DNA from: Pseudoruegeria sp. SHC-113
Lineage (GTDB): Bacteria > Pseudomonadota > Alphaproteobacteria > Rhodobacterales > Rhodobacteraceae
Direction: 5' to 3'
Assembly: GCF_025376885.1 (NCBI RefSeq)
Contig: NZ_JAHUBR010000001.1
Coordinates: forward strand, 558,001 to 622,000
Length of the DNA stretch: 64,000 nt
Positions 36,961 to 46,670 of this stretch are shown here, piece by piece. Position 1 is the first letter of the stretch; each line of letters opens with the position of its first letter. The notes under the pieces are model-generated. The model did no database searches. It saw only the letters and a list, made by a program, of their open reading frames with translations, and was not told the origin of the DNA. The translations under genes and the position numbers were made by a program.

Positions 36961-37469
36961 TGAGCCGCAAGCCCGTAGAGCCGCTTCACGTGATCAAGCA
37001 GCGCCGCGAGGCCGCGCTGAAGGCGTTGGTGAATGCCATTCCCTATATCGAGTTTCTGGGCGTGGAGTTCGACCGCCACGGCGACGAGCTGACCGGCATC
37101 ATGCGCTACAGCGATCACCTGATCGGCAACCCGGTTCTGCCCGCGCTGCACGGCGGCGCGACGGCGGCCTTCATGGAAACCGTGGCGGTGATCGAGCTGT
37201 CGTGGCGTTTTTTCTGGGAAGACATCGAAAGCGGCGAGATCGACGCATCGGCCCTGACGCCCGAAACCATGCCGCGTCTGCCCAAGACGATCGATTTCTC
37301 CATCGATTACCTGCGTTCAGGCCTGCCGCGCGATGCCTATGCGCGCGCCCGGATCAACCGCTTCGGGCGGCGCTATGCCTCCGTTCACGTCGAGGCGTGG
37401 CAGGATCACCGCGAGAAGCTCTTTGCGCAGGCCACGGGCCATTTCCTGATGCCCGCGCGGGATGAGTGA
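36960..37469 (+). CDS. PaaI family hotdog thioesterase (second)
   Basis: A 169-residue hotdog-fold protein: VLPALHGGATAAFMETVAVI is the HGG-containing helix motif, but the catalytic Asp position is Glu, and a ~20-residue insertion (WEDIESGEIDASALTPETM) separates it from PKTIDFSIDYLRSG. It may form a heteromer with the preceding thioesterase or act on a different acyl-CoA. It overlaps the MATE gene by eight bases, extending the operon. Confidence 0.85.
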   Translation: MSRKPVEPLHVIKQRREAALKALVNAIPYIEFLGVEFDRHGDELTGIMRYSDHLIGNPVLPALHGGATAAFMETVAVIELSWRFFWEDIESGEIDASALTPETMPRLPKTIDFSIDYLRSGLPRDAYARARINRFGRRYASVHVEAWQDHREKLFAQATGHFLMPARDE

Positions 37470-38793
37470 GGCAACCGGCAGCCCCAAGGCACCGCTGACC
37501 CACCGCCGGGTGCTGCAGATCGCGGTGCCCATCGTGCTGTCCAACGCCACGGTGCCGATCCTTGGCGCGGTCGATACCGGCGTGGTGGGCCAGATCGGCG
37601 AGGCCGCGCCCATCGGGGCTGTGGGCATCGGCGCGGTGATCCTTGGCGCGATCTACTGGATCTTCGGCTTCCTGCGCATGGGCACCACGGGGCTGGCCAG
37701 TCAGGCTCTGGGGGCCGAGGACAGGCCGGAATACGTGGCGCTCCTGATGCGCGCGTTGCTGATTGGCCTGAGCGCCGGCGTGGTGATGATCTTAGGTCAG
37801 GCGCTGCTGTTTGCGGGCGCGTTCCGCGTGGCCCCGGCCTCCGCCGAGGTGGAGGCCTTGGCGCGGGACTATATGGCGATCCGAATCTGGTCCGCCCCGG
37901 CCACCATCGCGCTTTACGGTATCACCGGCTGGCTGATCGCAGCGGAGCGTACACGGGCGGTGCTGCTGATCCAGCTCTGGATGAACGGGGTGAACATCGG
38001 GCTCGATCTTTGGTTCGTGCTTGGGCTGGGCTGGGGCGTGCAGGGCGTGGCCTTCGCCACGTTTCTGGCGGAATGGAGCGGGCTGGCGCTGGGGCTCTTG
38101 TGCTGCCGGGAGGCTTTCGCGGGCCGCGCGTGGAGGGCGTGGGCGCGGATTTTCGATGCCGCCCGCCTGCGCCACATGGCGAGTGTCAACGGCGACATCC
38201 TTGTCCGCTCGGTGCTGCTTCAGGCGATCTTTGTCTCGTTCCTCTTCTTCGGAGCCGATCTGGGCGACGTGCCGCTGGCGGCGAACCAGATCCTGCTGCA
38301 GTTCCTGCACATCACGGCCTATGCGCTCGATGGCTTTGCCTTCGCCGCCGAGGCGCTGGTAGGGCAGGCGATGGGGGCGAAGGCTGCGCCCCGTCTGCGC
38401 CGCGCGGCGGTGATGACGAGCCAGTGGGGGCTGGCCTGCGTGCTGCTGCTCTCGGCCTGTTTCGCGCTCTTTGGCGGGGCGATCATCGACGTGATGACAA
38501 CCGCGCCCGAGGTGCGCACGGAGGCGCGGATCTACCTTGGCTACATGGTCGCCGCGCCGCTGGTGGGGCTGGCCTGCTGGATGCTGGACGGCATCTTCAT
38601 CGGCGCGACCCGCACGCGGGACATGCGCAACATGATGATCGTGAGCGCGGTGATTTATTTCGCATCGGTCGCCCTGTTTTTGCCGACACTGGGCAACCAC
38701 GGGCTCTGGGCCGCGCTGCTGATTTCCTTCCTTGCCCGCGGGCTGACACTGGGCCTGCGCTATCCGGCGCTGGAGGCGGCGGCCAGAAATTGA
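37462..38793 (+). CDS. MATE family efflux transporter (DinF-like)
   Basis: A 443-residue membrane protein with twelve predicted hydrophobic segments and two homologous halves. VPIVLSNATVPILGAVDTGV near the N-terminus is typical of the DinF/NorM MATE branch, with IFGFLRMGTTGLASQALGAE after it. MATE proteins export cationic drugs or metabolites using Na+ or H+. It overlaps the thioesterase gene, so the three genes are likely one operon. Repeat G follows. Confidence 0.9.
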   Translation: MSEATGSPKAPLTHRRVLQIAVPIVLSNATVPILGAVDTGVVGQIGEAAPIGAVGIGAVILGAIYWIFGFLRMGTTGLASQALGAEDRPEYVALLMRALLIGLSAGVVMILGQALLFAGAFRVAPASAEVEALARDYMAIRIWSAPATIALYGITGWLIAAERTRAVLLIQLWMNGVNIGLDLWFVLGLGWGVQGVAFATFLAEWSGLALGLLCCREAFAGRAWRAWARIFDAARLRHMASVNGDILVRSVLLQAIFVSFLFFGADLGDVPLAANQILLQFLHITAYALDGFAFAAEALVGQAMGAKAAPRLRRAAVMTSQWGLACVLLLSACFALFGGAIIDVMTTAPEVRTEARIYLGYMVAAPLVGLACWMLDGIFIGATRTRDMRNMMIVSAVIYFASVALFLPTLGNHGLWAALLISFLARGLTLGLRYPALEAAARN

Positions 38794-38795
38794 AC

Positions 38796-38878
38796 GCCTG
38801 TTTCGCCAGAAACAGGCACGCGTCCGCCCGCCCCAAGGCGGGCGCGTTCCGCGCCCACCCAGGCGAACGCTCACCGCT
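38796..38878 (+). repeat. Modular hairpin repeat, copy G
   Basis: Side hairpin GCCTGTTTC-GCCA-GAAACAGGC (38796-38817), then GCGTCCGCC...GGCGAACGC (one mismatch) around GGGCGCG-TTC-CGCGCCC, and a tail GCTCACCGCTT shared with copies H and I. It fills the convergent gap between the MATE gene and the ArsC-like gene. Confidence 0.85.
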
Positions 38879-39229
38879 TTAGAAGAGCGTCAGCACTTGC
38901 TCTGGCGGCCGCCCGATCGCAGCCTTTTCACCGACCACAACGATAGGCCGCTCTAGCAGCACTGGATTGGCCAGAAGCGCTGCGCGCAGATCTGCCTCGG
39001 CGCTCTCCGCATTCAGGCCGGCCTCTTTGAAGGCCGCATCCTTCACGCGCATCATCGCGGAGAGCGGCAGGCCAAGGGCGGCCTGCAGAGCGTCCACCTC
39101 CGCAGCGCTCGGGCCGTCTTTCAGGTAGAGCCGTACCTCCGGCGCATGGCCGGCCTCTTCCAGCAAGGCCAAGGTCTGGCGGGATTTGCTGCAGCGCGGG
39201 TTATGCCAGATGACAACGCTCACAGCCAC
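38879..39229 (-). CDS. ArsC family reductase-like protein
   Basis: A 116-residue thioredoxin-fold protein with [19 protein letters not shown] at the N-terminus, the Cys of the glutaredoxin-linked arsenate reductase (ArsC/YffB) motif, and [20 protein letters not shown] at the end. True ArsC has additional Arg residues (R60, R94, R107); RP at the latter position is present. It could be arsenate reductase or the YffB/Spx-like group. It overlaps pyrD by ten bases. Confidence 0.82.
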   Translation of the reverse strand: MAVSVVIWHNPRCSKSRQTLALLEEAGHAPEVRLYLKDGPSAAEVDALQAALGLPLSAMMRVKDAAFKEAGLNAESAEADLRAALLANPVLLERPIVVVGEKAAIGRPPEQVLTLF

Positions 39230-40278
39230 GCCTCCCGGCCGGTGCCCACGGCCTCGGCCACCGTGGCAAAGCCATCGCGCGCAAGGCAGGCGTCAAGCCC
39301 GCGCGCCACCTCGGCCACCAGCCCGAGCCCCTTGTAAACCATCGCCGAATAGATCTGCACCGCAGAGGCCCCGGCGCGGATCTTCTGATAGGCGGCCTCG
39401 GCGCTGTCGATCCCGCCAACGCCAATGAGCGGCACCGCGCCGCCGGTCTCCGCCGACAGCCGCGCCAGCACGCGGGTGGATTTCTCAAACAGCGGCTTGC
39501 CGGAAAGCCCCCCGGCCTCGTCCTTGTGAGCGCTCGTCAGCCCGTCGCGCGACAGCGTTGTGTTCGTCGCGATCACCGCATCCACGCGGCATTCGGCGGC
39601 CACGGCGGCGACATCGGCGATCTCGGCCTCGCTCAGATCCGGCGCGATCTTGAGGAACACCGGGATCGGACGCGCCAAGGCGTCCCGCGTCTCCATCACG
39701 CCTGTGAGCAGCGCGGTGAGCGCCGCCTTGCCTTGCAGATCGCGCAGCTTCTCGGTGTTGGGGGAGGAGACGTTGACGGTGGCGAAATCCAGATGCGCGG
39801 CGCAATGGGCCAGCACTTGGCTGTAGTCCGCCGCGCGATCCGCGCTGTCCTTGTTGGCGCCGAGGTTCAGGCCCAGCACCATGTCTTTCGGGCGCACGGC
39901 AAGGCGACTGCCTATCGCCTCCATGCCCTCGTTGTTGAAGCCGAAGCGGTTGATCACGGCCTCATCTTCGGTGAGGCGGAAGAGGCGCGGCTTTGGATTG
40001 CCGGGCTGCGGGCGGGGCGTGGCCGCGCCCACCTCGACAAAGCCGAACCCGGCGCGCGCCAGCGGGCTAAGCGCCTCGGCGTTCTTGTCATAGCCCGCCG
40101 CCAGCCCCACCGGGTTCGCCAGATCGAGCCCGGCGAGCCGGGTGCGCAGGCGCTCGGAGGTCACCACGCCGGGCAGGGGCGCGAAGCCGCTGTTGAGCGC
40201 CTTGATGGACAGCCCGTGGGCCTTTTCGGGATCCAGCCGGTGCAGGCCCGCAAGGGCGAGTGTCTCGATCAGCTTCAT
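39220..40278 (-). CDS. pyrD: Dihydroorotate dehydrogenase (quinone), class 2
   Basis: A 352-residue FMN enzyme oxidising dihydroorotate to orotate with ubiquinone at the inner membrane. The N-terminal amphipathic extension ([17 protein letters not shown]) is specific to class 2. [23 protein letters not shown] (with the catalytic Ser region), KIAPDLSE and GVGGI are conserved. The start at 40278 coincides with the end of the DUF952 gene (ATGA overlap). The arsC-like gene follows, overlapping by ten bases. Confidence 0.95.
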   Translation of the reverse strand: MKLIETLALAGLHRLDPEKAHGLSIKALNSGFAPLPGVVTSERLRTRLAGLDLANPVGLAAGYDKNAEALSPLARAGFGFVEVGAATPRPQPGNPKPRLFRLTEDEAVINRFGFNNEGMEAIGSRLAVRPKDMVLGLNLGANKDSADRAADYSQVLAHCAAHLDFATVNVSSPNTEKLRDLQGKAALTALLTGVMETRDALARPIPVFLKIAPDLSEAEIADVAAVAAECRVDAVIATNTTLSRDGLTSAHKDEAGGLSGKPLFEKSTRVLARLSAETGGAVPLIGVGGIDSAEAAYQKIRAGASAVQIYSAMVYKGLGLVAEVARGLDACLARDGFATVAEAVGTGREAWL

Positions 40279-40613
40279 GCCATGCCTTCCGGGAACTGGT
40301 GCACGCCATCCACGAGGGGCAGCGGTTTGTGCCAGAGCACATCTTCGATGCGCAAGCTGCGGTAAAGATGCGGAAACAGCGCGCCGCCGCGCGAGGGCTC
40401 CCATTTCAACGCTGCGCCAAGGCTCTCGGACTCCAGCGCCAGCAGCCAGAGGCCACTTTCGCTGGCGAAATGCTTCGCGGCGGTTTCGGCGGCCTGCGCG
40501 GCGGTGGAGAAATGCACAAAGCCATCGGCCAGATCGACAGGCGCGCCGAGGGTTTGCCCGGCGGCCTCGAAAGCCTCCCATTCGGAGGTGCGGAAGATCT
40601 TGTAAATCAGCAT
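40275..40613 (-). CDS. DUF952 domain-containing protein
   Basis: A 112-residue protein with [37 protein letters not shown] and [13 protein letters not shown], the DUF952 signature (resembles a glutathione S-transferase-unrelated small alpha/beta fold). Function unknown. The start is set at the ATG 40613; a GTG at 40622 is also possible. It overlaps pyrD by four bases (ATGA), so the two are translationally coupled, as commonly seen in Rhodobacterales. Confidence 0.85.
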   Translation of the reverse strand: MLIYKIFRTSEWEAFEAAGQTLGAPVDLADGFVHFSTAAQAAETAAKHFASESGLWLLALESESLGAALKWEPSRGGALFPHLYRSLRIEDVLWHKPLPLVDGVHQFPEGMA

Positions 40614-40764
40614 GCCCGCCACATGCCCAAGGAACGGGCATCCGTCAAGCGGGGCGGGAAAATGGCGCGAAATTCCCCGCCGGAAAGCGTCACATAGTTT
40701 TGACAGGTTGGATGATACGCGTCAGTCTGACCAGATGGACAAAAATAAACAGGGAGTCACCCAA

Positions 40765-42345
40765 ATGCTGTCCCGCATGCTTCTTACTTCCGCCGCCGCG
40801 CTCGGCCTTTCCGCCGGGATGGCGGCTGCGGATTATTCGCTGACCATTCTGCACACCAACGATTTCCACGCCCGCTTCGAGCCGATCTCCAAATACGACT
40901 CGGGCTGCTCCGAGGAAGACAACACCGCAGGTGAATGCTTCGGCGGCTCCGCCCGCCTCGTGACGGCGGTCGCGGACGCGCGCGCGCGGTCCAACAACTC
41001 CATCCTCGTGGACGGGGGCGATCAGTTCCAGGGCACGCTCTATTACACCTACTACAAGGGCAAGGTTGCCGCCGAGATGATGAACAAGCTCGGCTATGAC
41101 GCAATGACGGTGGGCAACCACGAATTCGACGACGGCCCCGAAGTGCTGCGCGGCTTCATGGACGCGGTGGAATTCCCGGTGCTGATGTCCAACGCCGATA
41201 TATCGGGCGAACCGGCGCTGGCCGATACGCTGATGAAATCCACGGTGATCGAGCAGGGCGGCGAGAAGATCGGCCTGATCGGCCTCACCCCGCAGAACAC
41301 CGATGAGCTGGCCAGCCCCGGCAAGAACATCACCTTCTCCGATCCGGTCCCGGCCGTTCAGGCCGAGGTGGACAAGCTGACGGCGGAGGGTGTGAACAAG
41401 ATCATCGTGCTGAGCCACTCCGGCTACGGTGTCGATCAACGCGTGGCCGCCGAAACCACCGGCGTGGACGTGATCGTGGGCGGCCACTCCAACACGCTCC
41501 TGTCCAACACCAATGATCGTGCGGCGGGCCCTTACCCGACGATGGTGAACGGCGTGGCCATCGTGCAGGCCTATGCCTACGGCAAATTCCTTGGCGAGCT
41601 GAACGTGACCTTCGATGACGACGGCAACCTGACCGAAGCCGTGGGCGAGCCGCTGGTGATGGACGGCGCTGTTGCGGAAGATGCTGTCACCAAGGCGCGC
41701 ATCGTTGAGCTGGGCGCACCGCTTGAGGAGATCCGCCAGAAGGTCGTCGGCGCAGCCGGGGCCGCCATCGAAGGCAACCGCGATGTCTGCCGCGCGATGG
41801 AATGCGCCATGGGCAATCTGGTGGCCGACGCCATGCTGGAGCGCGTGAAGGATCAGGGCGTGCAGATCGCTTTTGCGAACTCGGGCGGCCTGCGTGCCTC
41901 CATCGACGAAGGCGATGTGACGATGGGCGAAGTGCTCACGGTGCTGCCGTTCCAGAACACGCTGTCGACGTTTCAGATCAAGGGTGCGGGCCTTTTGGCC
42001 GCGCTTGAGAACGGCGTAAGCCAGGTGGAAGAGGGCGCAGGCCGCTTCCCGCAGGTTTCGGGCATGAAGTTCACCTGGGATCCGGCCGGTGTGGCGAGCG
42101 AAAGCCGCATCACCGAGGTGATGGTGGCCGATGGCGACGGCTTCGTGCCGCTCGATCCCGAAGCGACCTACGCCGTGGTGACCAACAACTACGTGCGCAA
42201 CGGCGGCGACGGCTACAAGATGTTCTCCTCCGATGGCATGAACGCTTACGACTACGGTCCCGATCTGGCCGATGTCGTGGCCGAGTACCTGACGGGCAAG
42301 GGCCCCTACGCGCCCTACACCGACGGGCGCATCGCGCAGAAGTAA
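40765..42345 (+). CDS. Bifunctional metallophosphatase/5'-nucleotidase, secreted
   Basis: A 526-residue protein with a signal peptide (about residues 1-22, ending GMAAA). The calcineurin-like phosphatase domain has LHTNDFHARFEP, DGGDQFQGT, VGNHEFDDG and the later GGHSN; the C-terminal 5'-nucleotidase domain has NSGGLRASIDEGDVTMGEVL and NYVRNGGDGY. It dephosphorylates extracellular nucleotides for phosphate and nucleoside scavenging. The ATG at 40765 has AGGGAG eight bases upstream, better than 40735. A terminator follows at 42370. Confidence 0.93.
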   Translation: MLSRMLLTSAAALGLSAGMAAADYSLTILHTNDFHARFEPISKYDSGCSEEDNTAGECFGGSARLVTAVADARARSNNSILVDGGDQFQGTLYYTYYKGKVAAEMMNKLGYDAMTVGNHEFDDGPEVLRGFMDAVEFPVLMSNADISGEPALADTLMKSTVIEQGGEKIGLIGLTPQNTDELASPGKNITFSDPVPAVQAEVDKLTAEGVNKIIVLSHSGYGVDQRVAAETTGVDVIVGGHSNTLLSNTNDRAAGPYPTMVNGVAIVQAYAYGKFLGELNVTFDDDGNLTEAVGEPLVMDGAVAEDAVTKARIVELGAPLEEIRQKVVGAAGAAIEGNRDVCRAMECAMGNLVADAMLERVKDQGVQIAFANSGGLRASIDEGDVTMGEVLTVLPFQNTLSTFQIKGAGLLAALENGVSQVEEGAGRFPQVSGMKFTWDPAGVASESRITEVMVADGDGFVPLDPEATYAVVTNNYVRNGGDGYKMFSSDGMNAYDYGPDLADVVAEYLTGKGPYAPYTDGRIAQK

Positions 42346-42369
42346 TCGGGCCTTTTGGCTGGAAGGGAA

Positions 42370-42399
42370 GGGCGCTCCATCGGGGCGCCCATTTCTTTT
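42370..42399 (+). terminator. Rho-independent terminator of the 5'-nucleotidase gene
   Basis: GGGCGC (42370-42375) / GCGCCC (42385-42390) with a T-rich stretch 42392-42399. It precedes modular repeat H, so this transcript ends before the repeat. Confidence 0.7.
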
Positions 42400-42406
42400 A
42401 TACAAC

Positions 42407-42490
42407 AAGCGGTGAGCGTCCGTCCGGGTGGGCGCGGAACGCGCCCGCCATGGGGCGGGCGGACGCGTGCCTGTTTCTGGCGAAACAGGC
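42407..42490 (-). repeat. Modular hairpin repeat, copy H
   Basis: Reversed copy of the G type: AAGCGGTGAGCGTCCG, inner GGGCGCG-GAA-CGCGCCC, GGACGC, then side hairpin GCCTGTTTC-TGGC-GAAACAGGC (42469-42490). It lies between the 5'-nucleotidase terminator and the DUF1992 gene. Confidence 0.85.
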
Positions 42491-42552
42491 GAAGTGATCG
42501 GCAACTTCGCTCCGGGCTTCTGCTGCCAGCTCAAACCCGCTACCCTCCTCCC

Positions 42553-42858
42553 ATGGACCACCCGCTGATCGACCTCATCAACCAGAAGATCGCCGCCGCC
42601 GAAGCCGAAGGGGCGTTTGACAATCTTAAGGGCGCGGGCAAGCCGCTGCCCAGATGCGACGATCCCGAGAACGCGCTGCTGAACCGTCTGGTGAAGGAGG
42701 CTGGCGGCGTGCCGGAGTTCGTCTCGCTCTCCCGCGAGCTGGCCCGCCTGCGCGAAGAGCTGCGCGACACGGGCGATCGCACAAAGCGGCAGGCGATCCT
42801 CAAGGATATGTCCATGGTGGAAGCGAAGATCGACATCGCCCGCAAGGCGGGGCGCTAG
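42553..42858 (+). CDS. DUF1992/DnaJ family-domain protein
   Basis: A 101-residue protein beginning MDHPLIDLINQKIAAAEAEG, with AFDNLKGAGKPLP and LARLREELRDTGD. This matches DUF1992 (the DnaJ homologue subfamily C member 28 conserved domain), here as a stand-alone domain. Function unknown. It is followed six bases after its stop by the SRAP gene and probably cotranscribed with it. Confidence 0.85.
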   Translation: MDHPLIDLINQKIAAAEAEGAFDNLKGAGKPLPRCDDPENALLNRLVKEAGGVPEFVSLSRELARLREELRDTGDRTKRQAILKDMSMVEAKIDIARKAGR

Positions 42859-42864
42859 CACGCC

Positions 42865-43533
42865 ATGTGCGGCCGTTTCGCGATCACCCTACCCACGGAC
42901 GCCATGGCGCAGCTCTTTGACGCCGCGCCCGCCAATGCGCTGCCAGAGGTGCCGAATTACAACGTCTGCCCGACGACGCAGATCCATGTGATCACGGGCC
43001 GTGAGGGCGAACGCCGCCGCCTCGGCGCGATGCGCTGGGGCTTCCTGCCCTCATGGTACAAAAGCCCCACCGACGGCCCGCTGCTGATCAACGCGCGGGC
43101 GGAAACCATCGCCGAGAAACCTGCCTTCCGCGCCGCCTGCCGAGAGCGCCGCTGCCTGATCCCCTGCTCAGGCTTCTATGAATGGACGAAGGACGAAAGC
43201 GGCGCGCGGCTGCCGTGGTACATCCAGCGCGCCGATGGAGCGCCGCTTGTCTTTGCGGCGATCTGGCAGGATTGGGGCCAGGGCGAGGATCGCGCACCCA
43301 CCTGCGCCATGGTCACCACCGGTGCGAACGACGCAATGGGGCGCATCCACCACCGGATGCCGGTGATCCTTGAAGAGGCCGATTGGGGCCTCTGGCTCGG
43401 CGAAGAAGGCAAGGGCGCGGCGCGGCTGATGCGGGCGGCAGGCGAAGAAGTACTGCGGTTCCACCGGGTCGACCCGAAGGTGAACTCCAACCGCGCCTCC
43501 GGCGCAGGGCTGATCGCACCGATCCCCGCTTGA
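42865..43533 (+). CDS. SOS response-associated peptidase (SRAP/HMCES-like)
   Basis: A 222-residue SRAP protein starting MCGRF, where Cys2 (after Met removal) forms the thiazolidine crosslink with abasic sites in single-stranded [19 protein letters not shown] (catalytic Glu) and HHRMPVIL (His) complete the active site. It protects genome integrity. No LexA box was found immediately upstream. It lies six bases after the DUF1992 gene. Confidence 0.92.
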   Translation: MCGRFAITLPTDAMAQLFDAAPANALPEVPNYNVCPTTQIHVITGREGERRRLGAMRWGFLPSWYKSPTDGPLLINARAETIAEKPAFRAACRERRCLIPCSGFYEWTKDESGARLPWYIQRADGAPLVFAAIWQDWGQGEDRAPTCAMVTTGANDAMGRIHHRMPVILEEADWGLWLGEEGKGAARLMRAAGEEVLRFHRVDPKVNSNRASGAGLIAPIPA

Positions 43534-43586
43534 TTGCGCCCGCCTGCCCCGGCACTCTGCAGGGTAAGGGGCTTGGGAGGGCTTTC

Positions 43587-45515
43587 ATGAAAGACAAGAT
43601 CGTCACGGCCGAGGCCGCCGCCGCGCTGATCCACGACGGCGACACGATCACCACATCCGGGTTCGTCGGTATCGGCGTGCCGGATCTTCTGCTGAAAGCC
43701 GTGGCCGAGCGCTTTGAAGGCACCGGCGCGCCGCGCGATCTGACGCTGGTCTTCGCGGCCGGGCAGGGCGATGGCAAGGCGCGGGGGCTGAACCGGCTGG
43801 GGCAGGACGGGCTGCTCAAACGCGTCGTGGGTGGCCACTGGGGCCTGATCCCGCGCGTCGGCGCTCTGGCGATCGACGGGCGTATCGAGGCCTACAACCT
43901 GCCGCAGGGCGTGATCAGCCAGATGTTTCGCGACATTGCCGCTGGCAAGGCGGGCACGGTGAGCCATGTGGGGCTCGGCACCTTCGTGGACCCACGCGTG
44001 GAGGGCGGAAAAATCAACGCCGCCACCACCGAGGATCTGGTGGAGCTTGTGCAGCTTGGCGGCCGTGAGCAGCTCTTCTACCACGGCTTCCCGATCCATG
44101 TGGCCCTACTGCGCGGCACCACGGCCGATCCTTTCGGCAATGTCTCGATGGAGCGCGAGGCGCTGGTGATCGACAATCTTTCCCAAGCCATGGCGGTGAA
44201 GAACTCCGGCGGGCTCGTGATCGTGCAGGTGGAGCGCATCGCCGCGCGCGGCGGGCTTAGCCCGCGCGACGTGGTGATCCCCGGCGCGCTTGTGGATGCC
44301 GTCGTCGTTTCGGACGCCGAGCACCACATGCAGACCTACGCCACCGCCTATTCGCATCTCTTCGCAGGACAGTTCCGGGCACCGGAAGGCACAAAGGCGA
44401 AAACCCCGCTGGACGCGCGCAAGATCATCGCCCGCCGCGCGGCTTTCGAGCTGCCCGTGAACGGCGTGGTAAACCTCGGGATCGGCATGCCCGAAGGCGT
44501 GGCCGCTGTGGCCGGGGAGGAGGGGATGCTCGCCCATGTCACTCTCACGGCAGAGCCCGGCGTGGTGGGCGGGCAACCGGCCTCGGGGCTGGATTTCGGT
44601 GCGGCGATCAACACCGATGCGATCATCCCGCAATCCCAGCAGTTTGATTTCTACGACGGCGGCGGGCTGGATCTGGCGGTGCTCGGCATGGCGGAAGTGG
44701 ACGGCAACGGCCATGTGAACGTCTCGCGCTTCGGCACACGGCTGGCCGGGGCCGGGGGCTTCATCAACATCTCCCAGAACGCGCGGCGGGTGGTGTTCAC
44801 CGGCACGTTCACTGCAGGCGGGCTCGACATCGCGCTGGAAGGGCGACGGCTGCGGATCCTGCAGGAGGGCCGCGCGCAGAAGTTCCTCGACCACGTGCAG
44901 CAGATCACCTTCTCGGGCGAGGGCGCGCGCGCCAAGCGCCAGCCGGTGCTCTACGTGACGGAGCGCTGCGTGTTTGAGCTGCGCAGCGAGGGCGTCGTGC
45001 TCACCGAGGTCGCGCCGGGGATCGATATCGCGCGCGACATCCTTCCCCACATGGGGTTTGCGCCCATCATTGGCGATGTGATCGAGATGGACGCCCGCAT
45101 CTTCGCCGATGAGCCGATGGAACTGGCCCGCGACCTGCTGCATCTGGACATGGCCGACCGCATCGCGCTGGGCGATGGCGGCAGGCATCTGTTCATCAAC
45201 TTCGAGAAACTCCGCCTGCGCTCGCAGGAAGAGGTGGCGCAGATCCGGGCGCGGGTGGAGGAGGTCTGCATGCCGCTAAACCGCCGGGTGGATGTGATCG
45301 CTAATTACGACGGGGCACGGATCGACGAGGATGTGGAGGCCGATTTCGCGGCGATGGTGAAGGAGATGGAGGATCGCTTCTACGGTACCGTCACCCGCTA
45401 TTCCTCCTCGGCCTTCATGCGCATGAAACTGGGCGAAACCTTCCGCCGGGATACGGCCCCCCATGTGTTTGAAACGGCGGCGCAGGCAAAGGACTTTCTG
45501 ACCCGGCGCGGCTGA
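43587..45515 (+). CDS. Acyl-CoA:acetate/3-ketoacid CoA-transferase
   Basis: A 642-residue CoA-transferase with alpha and beta halves fused: [15 protein letters not shown] and [12 protein letters not shown] in the first, [18 protein letters not shown] and [11 protein letters not shown] (with the probable catalytic Glu) in the second. Residues about 515-642 are an extra C-terminal domain ([20 protein letters not shown] onward) not in classical propionate CoA-transferase (about 520 residues). Substrates may be short-chain acyl or 3-keto acids. GGGAGG lies upstream of the ATG at 43587. A hairpin follows in the convergent gap. Confidence 0.88.
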   Translation: MKDKIVTAEAAAALIHDGDTITTSGFVGIGVPDLLLKAVAERFEGTGAPRDLTLVFAAGQGDGKARGLNRLGQDGLLKRVVGGHWGLIPRVGALAIDGRIEAYNLPQGVISQMFRDIAAGKAGTVSHVGLGTFVDPRVEGGKINAATTEDLVELVQLGGREQLFYHGFPIHVALLRGTTADPFGNVSMEREALVIDNLSQAMAVKNSGGLVIVQVERIAARGGLSPRDVVIPGALVDAVVVSDAEHHMQTYATAYSHLFAGQFRAPEGTKAKTPLDARKIIARRAAFELPVNGVVNLGIGMPEGVAAVAGEEGMLAHVTLTAEPGVVGGQPASGLDFGAAINTDAIIPQSQQFDFYDGGGLDLAVLGMAEVDGNGHVNVSRFGTRLAGAGGFINISQNARRVVFTGTFTAGGLDIALEGRRLRILQEGRAQKFLDHVQQITFSGEGARAKRQPVLYVTERCVFELRSEGVVLTEVAPGIDIARDILPHMGFAPIIGDVIEMDARIFADEPMELARDLLHLDMADRIALGDGGRHLFINFEKLRLRSQEEVAQIRARVEEVCMPLNRRVDVIANYDGARIDEDVEADFAAMVKEMEDRFYGTVTRYSSSAFMRMKLGETFRRDTAPHVFETAAQAKDFLTRRG

Positions 45516-45538
45516 CTTGCGTGACTGCAGAACGGCAA

Positions 45539-45564
45539 CAAGCCCGATCCGGGGACCGGGCTTG
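45539..45564. terminator. Hairpin in the convergent CoA-transferase/DUF1775 gap
   Basis: CAAGCCCG (45539-45546) / CGGGCTTG (45557-45564) with a ten-base loop. There is no long T run on either strand, so it is a weak bidirectional terminator candidate. Confidence 0.5.
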
Positions 45565-45587
45565 CGCGGGGCGCAAAGCGCCTTGGC

Positions 45588-46118
45588 TCAGTGGGTGTGG
45601 GCGGCGGGCGCGGTGATCAGAAGCCCCGGTGCAGGGGATTTCAGATCGTGGCGCGACTGGCCCTCCGCCGGGATCTCGACCCAAGCGTTCTCGCCGGTGG
45701 TGCATTCCTGAACCGTGGCGAAATAGAGCGTGGTGTCGGGCGCGAGCGAGCCGTCCAGCTTGGCGCGGAAGACGAATTCGTCGTAGTGGGCATCTTCGAG
45801 GGTGCCGGTCCAGACGATCTCTTTCACCCCTTCGGTGATGGTGCGGCCGTGGGAGTCGTAGGTGTTGGCGTAGGGTCCGGAGACGGTTTCAAGGCTCCAG
45901 CCGGCTTTCGGCATCGGTTTGACCGAGATCACGCCTTCCGGGATCGAGATGCGGACGGTCTGCGTGGCGGCACCATCGCAGCCATGGCCAATGCGCATGA
46001 CGGCCTTGTAGTAGCTGCCGCTGGCGGCTTCCTGCTGTTCCAGCGTTGCATGGGCGAAAGCGCCCGTGGCGAGAGAGGCCGCTGCCGCGGCGATGAGGGC
46101 GAAACGGATGGGGTTCAT
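45588..46118 (-). CDS. DUF1775 (YcnI-like) copper-binding protein, secreted
   Basis: A 176-residue protein with a signal peptide cleaved before HATLEQQEA, giving an N-terminal His that can form a copper brace as in YcnI. The remainder is the DUF1775 beta-sandwich (YYKAVMRIGHGCDGAATQTV, then WSLETVSGP) and a C-terminal His-rich APAAHTH. Members handle copper at the cell surface. It is downstream of a small Cys-containing secreted protein gene and probably cotranscribed. Confidence 0.85.
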   Translation of the reverse strand: MNPIRFALIAAAAASLATGAFAHATLEQQEAASGSYYKAVMRIGHGCDGAATQTVRISIPEGVISVKPMPKAGWSLETVSGPYANTYDSHGRTITEGVKEIVWTGTLEDAHYDEFVFRAKLDGSLAPDTTLYFATVQECTTGENAWVEIPAEGQSRHDLKSPAPGLLITAPAAHTH

Positions 46119-46171
46119 TTTTTTGACCTTTCACATGAGGGGGTGCGCCGGATCTGCCCGGCGCGCGGATG

Positions 46172-46516
46172 TCATGTGAAACGGGGTGGCGCGCGGGCCC
46201 GGTGCCGCTCGTAGGGGGCGCGGCGCACGACATGGTCCGGCGGCGGCATCTCTGCGCGCCGACCGATGGAGTGCCGGACCAGGCATGTGGGCAACAGCGG
46301 TGTGGCCGCGGCCTGTGCCAGCGTGCAACTGGGGCACGTTCCGGAATGGGCCTCTTCGCCGCCGCAGATATCGGCGGGGGAAAAGGCGGATAGAGCGAAA
46401 TCGGGGCCTGTGGCGATCGGGCGGGCAGCGTGGAGGCTGGTGAGCAGGGCAAAGCAGAGCGCCGCCGCCAGAAGGGCGATTGGCCAAGCTCTCCATTTTC
46501 CTGTGCTGCGCGGCAT
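46172..46516 (-). CDS. Small membrane or secreted protein, DUF2946-like
   Basis: A 114-residue protein with one hydrophobic segment (PIALLAAALCFALLTSLHAA, about residues 12-31) and then DICGGEEAHSGTCPSCTLAQ, a Cys/His-containing stretch like that of DUF2946 proteins often found next to copper genes. The C-terminus is Arg/Pro-rich with no visible domain. It is 53 bases upstream of the DUF1775 gene on the same strand. The family link is inference from context and the CPxC motif. Confidence 0.5.
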   Translation of the reverse strand: MPRSTGKWRAWPIALLAAALCFALLTSLHAARPIATGPDFALSAFSPADICGGEEAHSGTCPSCTLAQAAATPLLPTCLVRHSIGRRAEMPPPDHVVRRAPYERHRARAPPRFT

Positions 46517-46670
46517 TTACCTATTCTTTTCATGCGGTTCGCCCGGCAGCGGCAGGGCCGATGCGGGTGATCTATCCCGGGCCCAGAGATGACGCAAGGG
46601 GTGTTGGCCTTCTTTGATGCGGCGCAAATTCACGGAAGGTTTGCAGGCTCCGCCTTTCAGGCGAAGGGGA

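Noticed and set aside
40700-40731. TTGACA box and GTCAG-T-CTGAC palindrome before the 5'-nucleotidase, considered as promoter and operator
   Set aside because: No -10 at 16-18 bases from TTGACA, and an 11-bp palindrome is expected by chance in GC-rich DNA of this length.
40690-42861. Long open frame antisense to the 5'-nucleotidase
   Set aside because: Low-complexity His/Arg/Gly/Val translation without domain; mirrors a well-supported secreted enzyme and crosses repeat H.
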